Assembly (NCBI RefSeq): GCF_051713825.1
Contig: NZ_JBIOQR010000001.1
Coordinates: 496,001 to 560,000, forward strand
Direction of reading: 5' to 3'
Length of the DNA: 64,000 bases
Origin: Enterococcus_K sp051713825
GTDB taxonomy: Bacteria > Bacillota > Bacilli > Lactobacillales > Enterococcaceae
The first letter of the stretch is position 1, and the number at the start of each line of letters is the position of its first letter. Shown here piece by piece: positions 52,019-61,603 of this stretch. The translations under genes were made by a program, and so were the position numbers. The notes beneath the pieces were generated by a model. The model had not been told where the DNA came from and made no database searches. It saw only the letters and a list, made by a program, of their open reading frames with translations.

Positions 52019-53317
52019 ATGAAAAAATTCAAAAAATTAGTAAAGGCAGTTGTAGTGTTTGGCGCATTAGTAGGGTTAACAGCGTGTGGCAAAAGTGAAG
52101 AGTCAAAATCAGAGAGCTCAAGTGATGAATTAACCGTTTGGTGCTGGGATGCTAATTATAACGTCAATATGGTTAACAAAGCGGTGGAGCGTTACAACAA
52201 AAATGAAGAGGAAAATCTTAAAGTCAACATACAAGATATTTCTAGTGAGGATGTTAATCAAAAAATGCAAACAATCCTTTCATCAGGTTCAACTAAAGGA
52301 TTGCCAGACATTGTTTTACTCCAAGATGCAGATGGACAAAAATTCTTATCTACCTATGATGGCGCATTTGCTGATATGTCAGATTCAGTTAAGTTAGATG
52401 ATTATTATGACTTCAAAAAGACAGCTGTTAGTTACGAGGGAAAAACTTATGGACTGCCTTTTGATACAGGAGTAACGGGTTTATTCTATCGAACGGATCT
52501 GTTTGAGGAAGCGGGATACTCAGAAAAAGATTTAACTGATATTACATGGGATCAATTTATGAAAATGGGTGACGCAGTCTCGAAAAAAACAGGTGTTAAT
52601 TACTATGCAGATCAATTCTATACAGAAACACGTATCGAGCAGATCCTCTTACAATCAGCAAATAGCTGGTTTAATGATGAGTCCGGTAAGCCAATGGTTA
52701 AAGGAAATGGGACTCTTGCTGCCACTTTAGATATAGCGAAAAAGTTAAAAGCATCGTCAAATGTGACGGATGTTAATGGTTGGGATAGCTATCTCAAAGT
52801 AACCAATAATACAGAGACTGCTTCTATTGTGAACGGCTGCTGGTTTGTTGATTCAATCAAACAAGCAGAAGATCAATCTGGTAAGTGGGGCTTAGCCACT
52901 ATCCCTCGTTTGGATGTTGAAGGAGCAACAAATTATTCAAATACAGGTGGAGCTAGTTGGTTTGTCATGGATAGTTCAGGTAAAAAAGAAGAAGCTATTA
53001 AATTTTTAGTGTCTACCTTTGGTGAAGACACAGAATTCCAGCAACAAATTTTAACTGAAAATGGTTGTATTTCTTCTGCAAAAGAGGCTGCTAAGGGCGA
53101 AGCGTATCAACAAGAGGTCGAGTTCTTCGGGAATGAGAAAATCTATGTGAAGCTAACGGATTGGTTGAATAAAATTCCGGCTGTCTATCAAACGAAAGAA
53201 ACACCAACAATCAAAGACACGTTAAAAGAAAATCTACAAACTATTTTAGATGGAACGGTTCCAATAGATAAAGGCTTAGATGAAATTCAGGCTTCTGTAG
53301 AGAGTAAAATTCAATAG
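52019..53317 (+). CDS. CUT1-family sugar-binding lipoprotein
   Basis: 432 residues with a lipobox GLTAC (Cys23) after a short basic, hydrophobic signal. Family 1 extracellular solute-binding fold (LTVWCWDANYNVNMV, PFDTGVTGLFYRTDLF, GASWFVMDSSGKKEEAIKF). Twelve bp after the arabinofuranosidase gene with GGGGGAAAG upstream. Likely binds arabino- or galacto-oligosaccharides cleaved by its operon partners. Confidence 0.9.
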   Translation: MKKFKKLVKAVVVFGALVGLTACGKSEESKSESSSDELTVWCWDANYNVNMVNKAVERYNKNEEENLKVNIQDISSEDVNQKMQTILSSGSTKGLPDIVLLQDADGQKFLSTYDGAFADMSDSVKLDDYYDFKKTAVSYEGKTYGLPFDTGVTGLFYRTDLFEEAGYSEKDLTDITWDQFMKMGDAVSKKTGVNYYADQFYTETRIEQILLQSANSWFNDESGKPMVKGNGTLAATLDIAKKLKASSNVTDVNGWDSYLKVTNNTETASIVNGCWFVDSIKQAEDQSGKWGLATIPRLDVEGATNYSNTGGASWFVMDSSGKKEEAIKFLVSTFGEDTEFQQQILTENGCISSAKEAAKGEAYQQEVEFFGNEKIYVKLTDWLNKIPAVYQTKETPTIKDTLKENLQTILDGTVPIDKGLDEIQASVESKIQ

Positions 53318-53470
53318 TTAAAAAATCATAATTAGGCCTAGGTAATTCATCGGATGATTATTTTCTAGACCGGACTAAACTAATTGGCTAGACGTAGAAT
53401 AAGAAGAATGGCTTCTTCTTTCGTTCCAACGAGTGATTCTTCGTTTAGCCTTTTTATGAGGGGGACTACA

Positions 53471-54346
53471 ATGAGAAAAGTACGTAGTATTAAAAAAGAT
53501 TTTTATGGATGGTTTTTTATTTCCTTTGCTGTTATTTTAGCAGCAATATTTATTGTTTATCCAGTTATCAGTTCATTTTTGATGAGTTTTCAGTCAATAA
53601 AAGGGTTTAAAACAGAATTTGTTGGGATAGATAACTACCTTCGATTATTCAGTGACAAGACATTTCAAGTATCGATGATGAATAGTATCTTCTTTCTAAT
53701 CGTACAGGTACCTATCATGCTACTTTTAGCATTGTTACTCGCTTCATTACTGAATTCTAAAATGTTTCGCTTTAAATCTTTTTTTAGAACGGCAGCCTTC
53801 ATTCCGTGCGTCACCTCATTAGTAGCTTCTTCAACGTTATTCAAAATGATTTTTGCTAATGATGGATTGATTAATAATGTTCTATTGAAGCTGGGGCTTG
53901 TTTCAGAACAAATCCCATGGTTATCTCATGGAGTGTTAGCAAAAATTGTTATTATCCTCGTTTTATTATGGCGATGGACAGGCTATAATATGATTTTTTA
54001 CCTAGCAGCTATGCAAAATATTCCGACAGAAATCTATGAAGCTGCCGAAATAGATGGTGCGAGTAAACTAAAACAATTTTTTCATATTACTATCCCTAAT
54101 TTGAAACCCATTATTTTAGTTACTGCGATTAGTTCAACAATCGGCACCTTACAGTTGTTTGATGAGCCAATGAATTTAACCAAGGGTGGTCCGGGAACGG
54201 CGACAACAACCATTTCTCAGTATATTTATAATACCTCCTTTGTCTATTCGCCAAACTTTGGTTATGCAGCGACACTTTCCTATGCCATTGTATTGATTGT
54301 TGTGATTTTATCAATTATCCAATTCAGAGCAGGAGGGAAAGATTAA
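53471..54346 (+). CDS. CUT1 ABC permease (AraP/MalF type)
   Basis: About 291 residues from ATG 53471, preceded by GAGGGGGA; the frame extends 29 codons upstream without a site. Six hydrophobic segments and the EAA loop EIYEAAEIDGASKLKQFFHI. The stop is followed directly by the next start (TAAATG). Forms the channel with the next gene product. Confidence 0.9.
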   Translation: MRKVRSIKKDFYGWFFISFAVILAAIFIVYPVISSFLMSFQSIKGFKTEFVGIDNYLRLFSDKTFQVSMMNSIFFLIVQVPIMLLLALLLASLLNSKMFRFKSFFRTAAFIPCVTSLVASSTLFKMIFANDGLINNVLLKLGLVSEQIPWLSHGVLAKIVIILVLLWRWTGYNMIFYLAAMQNIPTEIYEAAEIDGASKLKQFFHITIPNLKPIILVTAISSTIGTLQLFDEPMNLTKGGPGTATTTISQYIYNTSFVYSPNFGYAATLSYAIVLIVVILSIIQFRAGGKD

Positions 54347-55162
54347 ATGAAATCAAAACAGAATGTGATGAAATTTTTCGGATACCTGTTTTTAATTATT
54401 TGGACATTTATTTCTCTTTTTCCTTTTTATTGGCTTATAGTAGGCTCGACGAATAAGAGTGTTGAGGTTTCTAAAGGAACATTAGCGATTGGTTGCTATT
54501 TATCAGAGAACTTGGCTCATTTAGTTGAAACGTATGATATCTGGCGTGTGTTTTCTAATACGATAGGGATTACTGTTATTTTCAGTATTTTATGTCTATT
54601 TGTTTGTTCATTAGCGGCTTATGGTTTTTCAAAATTTTCTAGTAAAGGAAAACGAATCATCTTTTCAATTTTTCTTTTAACGATGATGATTCCGTTCGCG
54701 GCACAGATGATTCCTCTATATCGTTTGATGTCAAAATTAAGTTTGAATGATTCGTTTGCAGCGATCATTCTGCAAGGGTTAGTATCTGTTTTTCTTATCT
54801 TTTTTCTGTCTCAAAGTTTTACGAGTTTTCCGGATGAAATTATTGAGGCAGCAAGAATCGATGGTGCAACAGAACCATCAATCTTTTTTAGAATTGTTGT
54901 GCCAGCGATGAAGTCAACGATGGCGGCAGGTGTGATTTACGCATTTATGAATCAGTGGAACAACTATATGTGGCCGTTAATCATTTTACAAACGAATGAG
55001 AAGAAAACGTTGACCTTGATGATTTCATCAATGGCAAATGGCTATTATATTGATTACGGGGCTCTTACGCTGGCAATTCTTATTGCAACATTGCCAATGA
55101 TTATCATCTTCCTAACGCTACAGAAACAGTTTGTTCAAGGAATGACCGGGTCATATCGTTGA
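54347..55162 (+). CDS. CUT1 ABC permease (AraQ/MalG type)
   Basis: 271 residues, six hydrophobic segments, EAA loop EIIEAARIDGATEPSIFFRI, and the conserved WNNYMWPLIIL segment. Second membrane subunit. No ATPase gene follows, so a shared MsmK-like protein must energise the importer. Confidence 0.9.
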   Translation: MKSKQNVMKFFGYLFLIIWTFISLFPFYWLIVGSTNKSVEVSKGTLAIGCYLSENLAHLVETYDIWRVFSNTIGITVIFSILCLFVCSLAAYGFSKFSSKGKRIIFSIFLLTMMIPFAAQMIPLYRLMSKLSLNDSFAAIILQGLVSVFLIFFLSQSFTSFPDEIIEAARIDGATEPSIFFRIVVPAMKSTMAAGVIYAFMNQWNNYMWPLIILQTNEKKTLTLMISSMANGYYIDYGALTLAILIATLPMIIIFLTLQKQFVQGMTGSYR

Positions 55163-55180
55163 GTATTTATCTCAAAAAAA

Positions 55181-55295
55181 ATGAGTCTGGGATATAACTT
55201 TTTTTAGTTATGGTCTCAGGCTCTTAATATCCGAATAAACGGTGAGCACAGTACCTATTTTGGTTCTCGGAGTTAAAGATTTCTATCCCAACACG
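55181..55295 (-). repeat. Intergenic repeat R2 (short form, minus orientation)
   Basis: Contains a hairpin GAGTCTGGGATATAACT / AGTTATGGTCTCAGGCTC, which may also end transcription from the ABC operon, then CCGAATAAACGGTGAGCACA and CTCGGAGTTAAA ending TATCCCAAC, matching parts of R1 and R3. Confidence 0.7.
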
Positions 55296-55440
55296 AATGG
55301 TTAGGAAGGGAAGAGAAACCAATACAATAAGAACTGAAGAAGCTTTTTTTGTTATTTATTTAAGTCTGATTATTAGAAGAGAAACAAAAAAATCAAGAAA
55401 ATCACGGCGATGAATTCTATATCTATGAGGAGCTGAATAG

Positions 55441-58400
55441 ATGTTTAAAAACCACCAAGTGTTACATGAAAACAGAGAGCGCGCGCATAGTTACTTTCAA
55501 GTATATGAAACGAGAGAGGAAGCATTGTCTTTTGACAGAGATAGGTCAATTGGCTTTCAGTCCTTGAATGGTCAATGGGCCTTCCAGTTAACAGAATTTG
55601 TTGAACAAATACCTGAAGGCTTTTTCGGAACAGGGGCATTATCTTCTTTATGGTCTACTATAAATGTTCCAGGACATTGGCAACTGCAAGGCTACGGCAA
55701 TCCACATTATACAAATGTTGACTATCCGTTTCCCGTTGATCCACCCTATATACCTACTAAAAACCCAGCAGGATATTATAAAAGGAAGGTATTTTTCTCA
55801 AGCTTTCCTCAAGGAAGGAAAAAAATTCTGCGATTTGAAGGTGTAGATAATGCGTTCAAATTATGGGTAAATGATCATTATGTTGGTTACAGCACAGGGA
55901 GTCGTTTACCCGCAGAATTTGATTTAACGGATTTTTTGATGGTAGGGGAAAATACGATTCAGGTTCAAGTGTCCCAATGGTCAGCGATGAGCTATCTCGA
56001 GGACCAAGATATGTGGTGGTTAAGTGGAATTTTTAGAGATGTTTATTTGTACGATAGACAGAGCTCAGGACTCGTTGACCTATTTATTCAACCGGGATTG
56101 TCAGCTGACTATGCAACTGGCGAGCTAACTATCGACTATTCATTTGAAGGCATAGCGAGCAATAAGCAGTATACATTAAAAATGGAATTGTATGATACAG
56201 AAAACTTGAATCTGTTATTTAATGAGGAACATAATATAGTAGCAACAGAGTTTTCTAGCACCTACCAAATTGAGCAACCGAAGACTTGGACGGCAGAAAC
56301 ACCTTCTTTGTATTCATTGATAATTGAAGTATACGAGGATAATCAATTAATCCAAGTCATTCCTCAAAAAATTGGTTTTCGCTCAATAGAACTAAAAAAC
56401 GGACTCATTCAAGTGAATGGTCAGCCAATTATATTTAAAGGAGTCAATCGTCATGATTGGCATCCAAAATTTGGGCGAGCAGTTCCTCTATCTGTTATGG
56501 AAATAGACATTCAATTAATGAAGAAATTTAATATAAATGCCGTTCGAACAGCACATTATCCCAATGATCCTCGATTCTATGAATTATGTGATTATTATGG
56601 ACTTTATGTGATTGATGAAGTGGATATTGAAACACATGGAATGGATATCGTCCAAAGAAGAGATGAATTGAGTGAGGCTATCGATTGGCAGACAGCTTAT
56701 CTCGATCGAATGAAACGGATGGTGATAAGAGATCAAAATCACCCATCAATTCTAATATGGTCTTTAGGGAATGAATCTGGCTTTGGCAGAAATCATCAAG
56801 CAATGGCTGATTGGGTCCGTAGTTATGATCAAACAAGGCTAGTTCATTACGAAGGTGAATCAAGAAATATTTTTGAAAACCAGCTTGAATTGGAGAACCA
56901 TGCCAGTGATATGTTTTCAACGATGTATACTTCTGTTGAAAAAATGCGTGTAGAAGGGACAAAGACCGAACTGCCACAGCCTCATATTTTATGTGAGTAT
57001 GCGCATGCGATGGGAAACGGTCCTGGGGGGTTAAAAGAGTATATGGATTTATTTTATCAATATCCTCGCCTTCAAGGTGGATTTGTGTGGGAGTGGATTG
57101 ATCATGGAATTCAACAGGAGACGGATTCTGGGGAAATCTATTATGCCTATGGTGGAGACTTTGGTGATGAGCCGAATGATAGCAACTTTGTGATTGATGG
57201 CTTAGTGTTTCCAGACAGAACCCCTTCGCCAGCTCTTTTTGAATTAAAAAAAGTGATTGAGCCCGTAACAATTGAATTTTCTTCAGATAAAAAACAGGTG
57301 AAGGTAACTAATCGTTTTGATTTTAGGAATTTAAGTACGCTTATGAGTCAATTTATTTGGACAGTCAAAGGACAGATAGTGAAGGTAGTAGACTTAGGCG
57401 AATTAGATGTTAAACCGCGAACGTCTCTTAGTATTCCAATACCAGTCGCTGAGGGTATACAGAGTGAGGAAGAAGTTGTCTTATCCTTAGTCTTTAGAGA
57501 GAAAGAAGCAAAAGAATTTTATTCTAACAAAGTGGCATGGGGACAAATGATTGTTCGGCCTAAATCACATAGACAAGGGAAAGAAAAGAAACAGTTTAAT
57601 GCTACTCGAGAAGACAATAGATTGGAAATTAAGAGTAATGATGTGCAATTGATTTTTGATTTAATTACTGGGGAAATAGTTACGTGGACCTACCAAGGAG
57701 AATCCATAATAGTAAAGAGTCCTAAGATGAACTTTTGGCGTGCAGCGACTGATAATGATCGTTTGGGTCAAGAAGAGTTTCATACCAAACCCATCTCAAA
57801 TGAATGGTACGAGTATGGGGTGAATCAACTAGCCCAACGAGTGGTTGAAGTTCAAGTCAGTGAACAAGAAGAGTCAGTAGAAGTTGTAGTAACTAGTGTT
57901 CAAGGGGCAATTACCAAGGATTGGGGAATTCAACTGGAGAGTACGTATCGCATAATTAAAAAAGGGGCCGTGAACATTTCTATTAAAGGAAAACCGTTCG
58001 GAAATGCACCCAAAACTTTACCCAAAATTGGCTTTCAAATGAATTTAACTAAAGCGTTTCAATTTGTTAAATGGTATGGCTTAGGGCCAAATGAAACGTA
58101 TGCTGATAGTTGTCAGAGTGGCTATTTAGGTGCTTGGGAGAGCTCGGTAGCTGAACTGATGACTCCTTATATTCGCCCACAAGAGAATGGAAATAGAATG
58201 GGCACTAGAAGTTTACAGGTAGTTGATGAGCAAGGAATAGGCTTGAAAATTTATGGAGAACCTTTTCAATTTAGCATTCGTAACTATTCAACCGAACAAT
58301 TAGATAAGGCTGAGCATACCTATGAGTTAAAGAATAGTGGGTTAGTTGAACTAAATATAGACCATCAGCAATATGGGTTGGGGTCAGCAAGCTGTGGTCC

Positions 58401-58476
58401 TGAAGTGGCGGATGAATATAAACTATACAATCGTCCCTTTGGCTTTTCTTTCACAGTAGATTATCAAACTAGCTGA
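55441..58476 (+). CDS. lacZ: Beta-galactosidase, glycoside hydrolase family 2 (LacZ type)
   Basis: 1011 residues, the five-domain LacZ layout. Acid/base Glu445 in IWSLGNESGFG and nucleophile Glu519 in ILCEYAHAMGNGPGG are present; the substrate-binding GVNRHDWHPKFGR and the C-terminal small-chain domain (FWRAATDNDRLGQ, WYGLGPNETYADS) are intact. No signal peptide. AGGAG precedes the ATG. Being in the arabinofuranosidase/ABC operon, its natural substrates are probably galacto-oligosaccharides from arabinogalactan rather than only lactose; no LacS or LacI is nearby. Confidence 0.95.
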   Translation: MFKNHQVLHENRERAHSYFQVYETREEALSFDRDRSIGFQSLNGQWAFQLTEFVEQIPEGFFGTGALSSLWSTINVPGHWQLQGYGNPHYTNVDYPFPVDPPYIPTKNPAGYYKRKVFFSSFPQGRKKILRFEGVDNAFKLWVNDHYVGYSTGSRLPAEFDLTDFLMVGENTIQVQVSQWSAMSYLEDQDMWWLSGIFRDVYLYDRQSSGLVDLFIQPGLSADYATGELTIDYSFEGIASNKQYTLKMELYDTENLNLLFNEEHNIVATEFSSTYQIEQPKTWTAETPSLYSLIIEVYEDNQLIQVIPQKIGFRSIELKNGLIQVNGQPIIFKGVNRHDWHPKFGRAVPLSVMEIDIQLMKKFNINAVRTAHYPNDPRFYELCDYYGLYVIDEVDIETHGMDIVQRRDELSEAIDWQTAYLDRMKRMVIRDQNHPSILIWSLGNESGFGRNHQAMADWVRSYDQTRLVHYEGESRNIFENQLELENHASDMFSTMYTSVEKMRVEGTKTELPQPHILCEYAHAMGNGPGGLKEYMDLFYQYPRLQGGFVWEWIDHGIQQETDSGEIYYAYGGDFGDEPNDSNFVIDGLVFPDRTPSPALFELKKVIEPVTIEFSSDKKQVKVTNRFDFRNLSTLMSQFIWTVKGQIVKVVDLGELDVKPRTSLSIPIPVAEGIQSEEEVVLSLVFREKEAKEFYSNKVAWGQMIVRPKSHRQGKEKKQFNATREDNRLEIKSNDVQLIFDLITGEIVTWTYQGESIIVKSPKMNFWRAATDNDRLGQEEFHTKPISNEWYEYGVNQLAQRVVEVQVSEQEESVEVVVTSVQGAITKDWGIQLESTYRIIKKGAVNISIKGKPFGNAPKTLPKIGFQMNLTKAFQFVKWYGLGPNETYADSCQSGYLGAWESSVAELMTPYIRPQENGNRMGTRSLQVVDEQGIGLKIYGEPFQFSIRNYSTEQLDKAEHTYELKNSGLVELNIDHQQYGLGSASCGPEVADEYKLYNRPFGFSFTVDYQTS

Positions 58477-58532
58477 AGTGGCTGAAGGGAAATGCTATTC
58501 GCATCTGCATTGATGGAACCGAATAAGAGAAG

Positions 58533-58763
58533 GGGAGCATGGGACATAACTCAAAAAGTTATGCCCATGCTCCTATTTCCCGAATAAACGGTGGGCATAG
58601 AAGCAACTCCATCTTCATGTTGTTCCGCTCTCAACAACTTCTACGCATGAGACATGCTAGAGTTGAAGGTTCGGAAATAAGCTGAAATTCACAAAAATTT
58701 GAAGAGCAATTTTCGTGGATTCCCTCTTATTTCTCGGAGTTAAACACTTCTGTCCCAACCTCC
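58533..58763 (-). repeat. Intergenic repeat R3 (minus orientation)
   Basis: Reverse complement of R1 over most of its length: ATGCTAGAGTTGAAGGTTCG, GAAGCAACTCCATCTTCATG and the end TCTGTCCCAACCTC. Starts with a hairpin (GAGCATGGGACATAACT / AGTTATGCCCATGCTC) that may end the lacZ transcript. With R1 it forms inverted repeats about 15.4 kb apart. Confidence 0.8.
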
Positions 58764-58776
58764 TCTTTATTGTTAT

Positions 58777-59961
58777 TTATTTTATCTCCTCAAGCTCTTT
58801 GATCCCGTATTTCATCAGCTTTAGCTTTTTAATATTCAAAAAGTTTTGTGCAGAGATAGCGAAGGCCCCATAGAGTGTGGCGCTTTTTTCTAAATAGGTA
58901 TTTCGGACGAGGACATCTTTTGAGAAACGATTTTTTATTTGTGCATGAATGAAATCAATCATTTCTGGAATTTTTCGATATAAAGAGCTGTTGATAACAA
59001 CCATTTCTGGATCGTACATCATGATGATGTTATTAATCCCAATGCTGAGGAGCTCGGCATTTTTTTCTAAAAGAGCAAGTGCATGAGAATTGTTTTCACG
59101 AAAGGCTTCTAGTAATACATCTGAATTGACATAATCAAGGCCTTCTTCATTGGCATACTCTTGGTAGGTTGCTTTGTTGGAAGCATACTGTTCTAGACAG
59201 CCTGAGTTGCCACAAGGACAGTCTCTTCCGTGGGGATAAAGGATAGAGTGGCCGATTTCTCCAGCTCGTCCACGATGCCCCACTTGAAGGTGGCCATTTT
59301 CAACAATACCAGCACCGATTCCGCTATGAATACTAATTGAAACTAGATTTCGGTAATGAGAAGAAAAAGTATATTCTCCTAGAGCGGCTAAGTTGGCTTC
59401 GTTCTCCAAATAGATAGGAAAGTCATAAAGTGCTTGTAATTCTTCCCAAAGCGGACGCTTATCCAAATCGTAGTAGGGTGTAAAATGAATGATATTTTTG
59501 TACACTTGCCCATGAATAGCAGCAGTCAAACCGATAATTCCGTGGGGCGTTTCTGGTTGATGTGCCAAAAAGTGGTCAATAATTTCCTGCATTTGTGACA
59601 CCACATTTTTTGCGGTTACAGCGACTCTGTTTTTTCGGATGCTATCAATAATTGTCCCGTCGATATACGCAAGCATGGCTTCTATATAATTGTAACCAAG
59701 GTCAAAGGCAATGACGACTGCTGATCGACGGTTGAAGGTTAGCATGATGGGCTTACGGCCACCCACATTTGAGGCATCACCAATCCGAGTTTCCTGAATA
59801 AAGTCTTCATCAATTAATTTTTTGGTGATGGCTGAAACAGAGGCTTTATTGAGTCCAGTAATAGTAGAAAGTTCTGCCCGAGAGACTTCATTTTTTGTAA
59901 TAATGACGTTTAAAATTTTCGCTTCATTTTGTTCTCTGATTGTATATTTACTCGATATCAT
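58777..59961 (-). CDS. xylR: XylR, ROK-family repressor of xylose genes
   Basis: 394 residues. An N-terminal helix-turn-helix (NEVSRAELSTITGLNKASVS, then ITKKLIDEDFI) is followed by a ROK sugar-kinase-like domain with VIAFDLGYNYIEAMLAYIDG, GIGAGIVENGHLQVGHRGRAGEIGH in parts (GIGAGIVENGHLQVGHRG) and the zinc motif CPCGNSGCLEQYAS. Binds xylose as inducer in homologues. Divergent from xylA with a clear operator-like dyad between them. Confidence 0.93.
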   Translation of the reverse strand: MISSKYTIREQNEAKILNVIITKNEVSRAELSTITGLNKASVSAITKKLIDEDFIQETRIGDASNVGGRKPIMLTFNRRSAVVIAFDLGYNYIEAMLAYIDGTIIDSIRKNRVAVTAKNVVSQMQEIIDHFLAHQPETPHGIIGLTAAIHGQVYKNIIHFTPYYDLDKRPLWEELQALYDFPIYLENEANLAALGEYTFSSHYRNLVSISIHSGIGAGIVENGHLQVGHRGRAGEIGHSILYPHGRDCPCGNSGCLEQYASNKATYQEYANEEGLDYVNSDVLLEAFRENNSHALALLEKNAELLSIGINNIIMMYDPEMVVINSSLYRKIPEMIDFIHAQIKNRFSKDVLVRNTYLEKSATLYGAFAISAQNFLNIKKLKLMKYGIKELEEIK

Positions 59962-60006
59962 AAGGATCTCCTAACTATAATTCCAATAATATAATAATAA
60001 AGTGTC

Positions 60007-60079
60007 TGTAAGCGCTTGACAACTAATTTCTTATGTTTTATAGTATCTTTGTAAGTTAGTTTATCGTACTAACAAACTT
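60007..60079 (+). promoter_or_regulatory. xylA promoter with cre-like site and XylR operator
   Basis: TTGACA (60016-60021), 17-bp spacer and TATAGT (60039-60044) form a near-ideal sigma-A promoter. The -35 sits inside a cre-like TGTAAGCGCTTGACA (60007-60021; one base longer than the usual palindrome). Downstream, 60053-60079 (AAGTTAGT, ten-odd bases, ACTAACAAACTT) resembles the XylR operator. So glucose repression and xylose induction converge here. Confidence 0.7.
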
Positions 60080-60114
60080 AAATCAAGAGATTTGTGAATT
60101 AGGAGGAAGAAAAA

Positions 60115-61422
60115 ATGAGTTATTTTCCAAAGGTAGAAAAAATTCGGTATGAAGGACCAACAACTGAAAACATGTTTGCGTTTCGTCACTACAACCCTGA
60201 AGAGCTAGTGATGGGTAAAAAAATGAAGGATCATTTACGTTTTGCAATTGCATACTGGCATACAATGACACAAGATGGTTCTGATCCATTTGGTAATCCT
60301 GTCAACCAAAGGACTTGGTTTGCAGATACCCCTATGCAAACAGCGAAAAACCGTGTAGAAGCTTTTTTTGAAATTTGTGAAAAACTAGGCGCAGAATATT
60401 TCTGTTTCCACGATATTGATATTGCCCCTGAAGGCGATAGCTTAGAAGAATTTTTCGCTAATATTGATGAAATTACGGATTTGATTAAAGAAAAAATGGA
60501 TCAAACGGGTATCAAGCTATTATGGAATACAGCGAATATGTTTTCAAATCCTCGTTATATCAATGGGGCTGCTTCTACAAATAATGCAGATGTTTATGCG
60601 TATGCTGCTGCACAAGTCAAAAAAGGCTTGGATATTTCTAAAAAATTAGGTGGCGAAAACTATGTATTTTGGGGCGGCCGTGAAGGCTATGAAACCTTAT
60701 TAAATACGGATATGAAATTTGAGCAAGATAACATTGCTCGTTTATTCAAGATGGCGATTGCTTATGGTGAAAAAATTGGTCACAAACCGCAATTTCTATT
60801 AGAACCAAAACCAAAAGAACCATCAAAACATCAATATGACTTTGATGCAGCTACGACAATGGCCTTTATTCAACATTACGGCTTAGAAGGCGACTTCAAA
60901 TTAAACCTTGAAGCGAACCATGCGACATTAGCAGGTCATACCTTTGAACATGAAATTGCTGTAGCAAGAAGCTATAATGCGTTGGGTTCATTGGACGCAA
61001 ACCAAGGAGATGTGTTATTAGGCTGGGATACAGATGAGTTTCCAACGAACATCTTTGATACAACTTTGGCTTTATATGAAGTATTAGAAAACGGTGGAAT
61101 TGCTCCTGGTGGAATTAACTTTGACTCAAAGGTTCGTCGTTCATCATTTGAAATGGAAGACTTATTATTGGCACATATCGCAGGAATGGACACCTATGCA
61201 CGCGGATTAAAAGCGGCGGCAAAATTAAAAGAAGATCGTTTCTTCGATAACTTAAAAGAAGAACGCTATGCAACCTTTAAAGAAGGAATTGGCGCGAAAA
61301 TTGTCAATGATGAAGAAGATTTGGAATCATTAACGGACTATGCGTTAGGTCATGACCATGTGAAATTGGAATCTAGTCATATTGAGTATGTGAAGAGCCG
61401 TCTAAACGATTATCTAGTATAA
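60115..61422 (+). CDS. xylA: Xylose isomerase
   Basis: 435 residues, the usual length of the class II (long) type. Converts D-xylose to D-xylulose in the cytoplasm with Mg or Mn. Motifs: CFHDIDIAPEGDS with the catalytic His, VFWGGREGYETLLNTD, KLNLEANHATLAGHTFEHE and DANQGDVLLGWDTDEFP with metal ligands. AGGAGGAAG precedes the ATG. Followed by xylB after a 180-bp gap containing a hairpin. Confidence 0.98.
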   Translation: MSYFPKVEKIRYEGPTTENMFAFRHYNPEELVMGKKMKDHLRFAIAYWHTMTQDGSDPFGNPVNQRTWFADTPMQTAKNRVEAFFEICEKLGAEYFCFHDIDIAPEGDSLEEFFANIDEITDLIKEKMDQTGIKLLWNTANMFSNPRYINGAASTNNADVYAYAAAQVKKGLDISKKLGGENYVFWGGREGYETLLNTDMKFEQDNIARLFKMAIAYGEKIGHKPQFLLEPKPKEPSKHQYDFDAATTMAFIQHYGLEGDFKLNLEANHATLAGHTFEHEIAVARSYNALGSLDANQGDVLLGWDTDEFPTNIFDTTLALYEVLENGGIAPGGINFDSKVRRSSFEMEDLLLAHIAGMDTYARGLKAAAKLKEDRFFDNLKEERYATFKEGIGAKIVNDEEDLESLTDYALGHDHVKLESSHIEYVKSRLNDYLV

Positions 61423-61483
61423 TTTAAGTGGCACAGGAATTCTAGCAGAATTCAGCAAACCGCTGGTGATACGTTTTTAAATT

Positions 61484-61509
61484 AGGAGTGGGGCGCAAGT
61501 CCCGCTCCT
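61484..61509 (+). promoter_or_regulatory. Intercistronic hairpin between xylA and xylB
   Basis: Arms AGGAGTGGG and CCCGCTCCT with a short loop and no T-run. More likely an mRNA-stability or processing element than a terminator, allowing unequal xylA and xylB expression. Confidence 0.5.
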
Positions 61510-61603
61510 TCAAAATTTAAACGGCGGATTGTGTTGTAAAAGAAAAGTGATTGAGAAATGAAAGAAGAGTGAAACCGAAATACAGTTGAAGAGGAGGAAA
61601 ACA

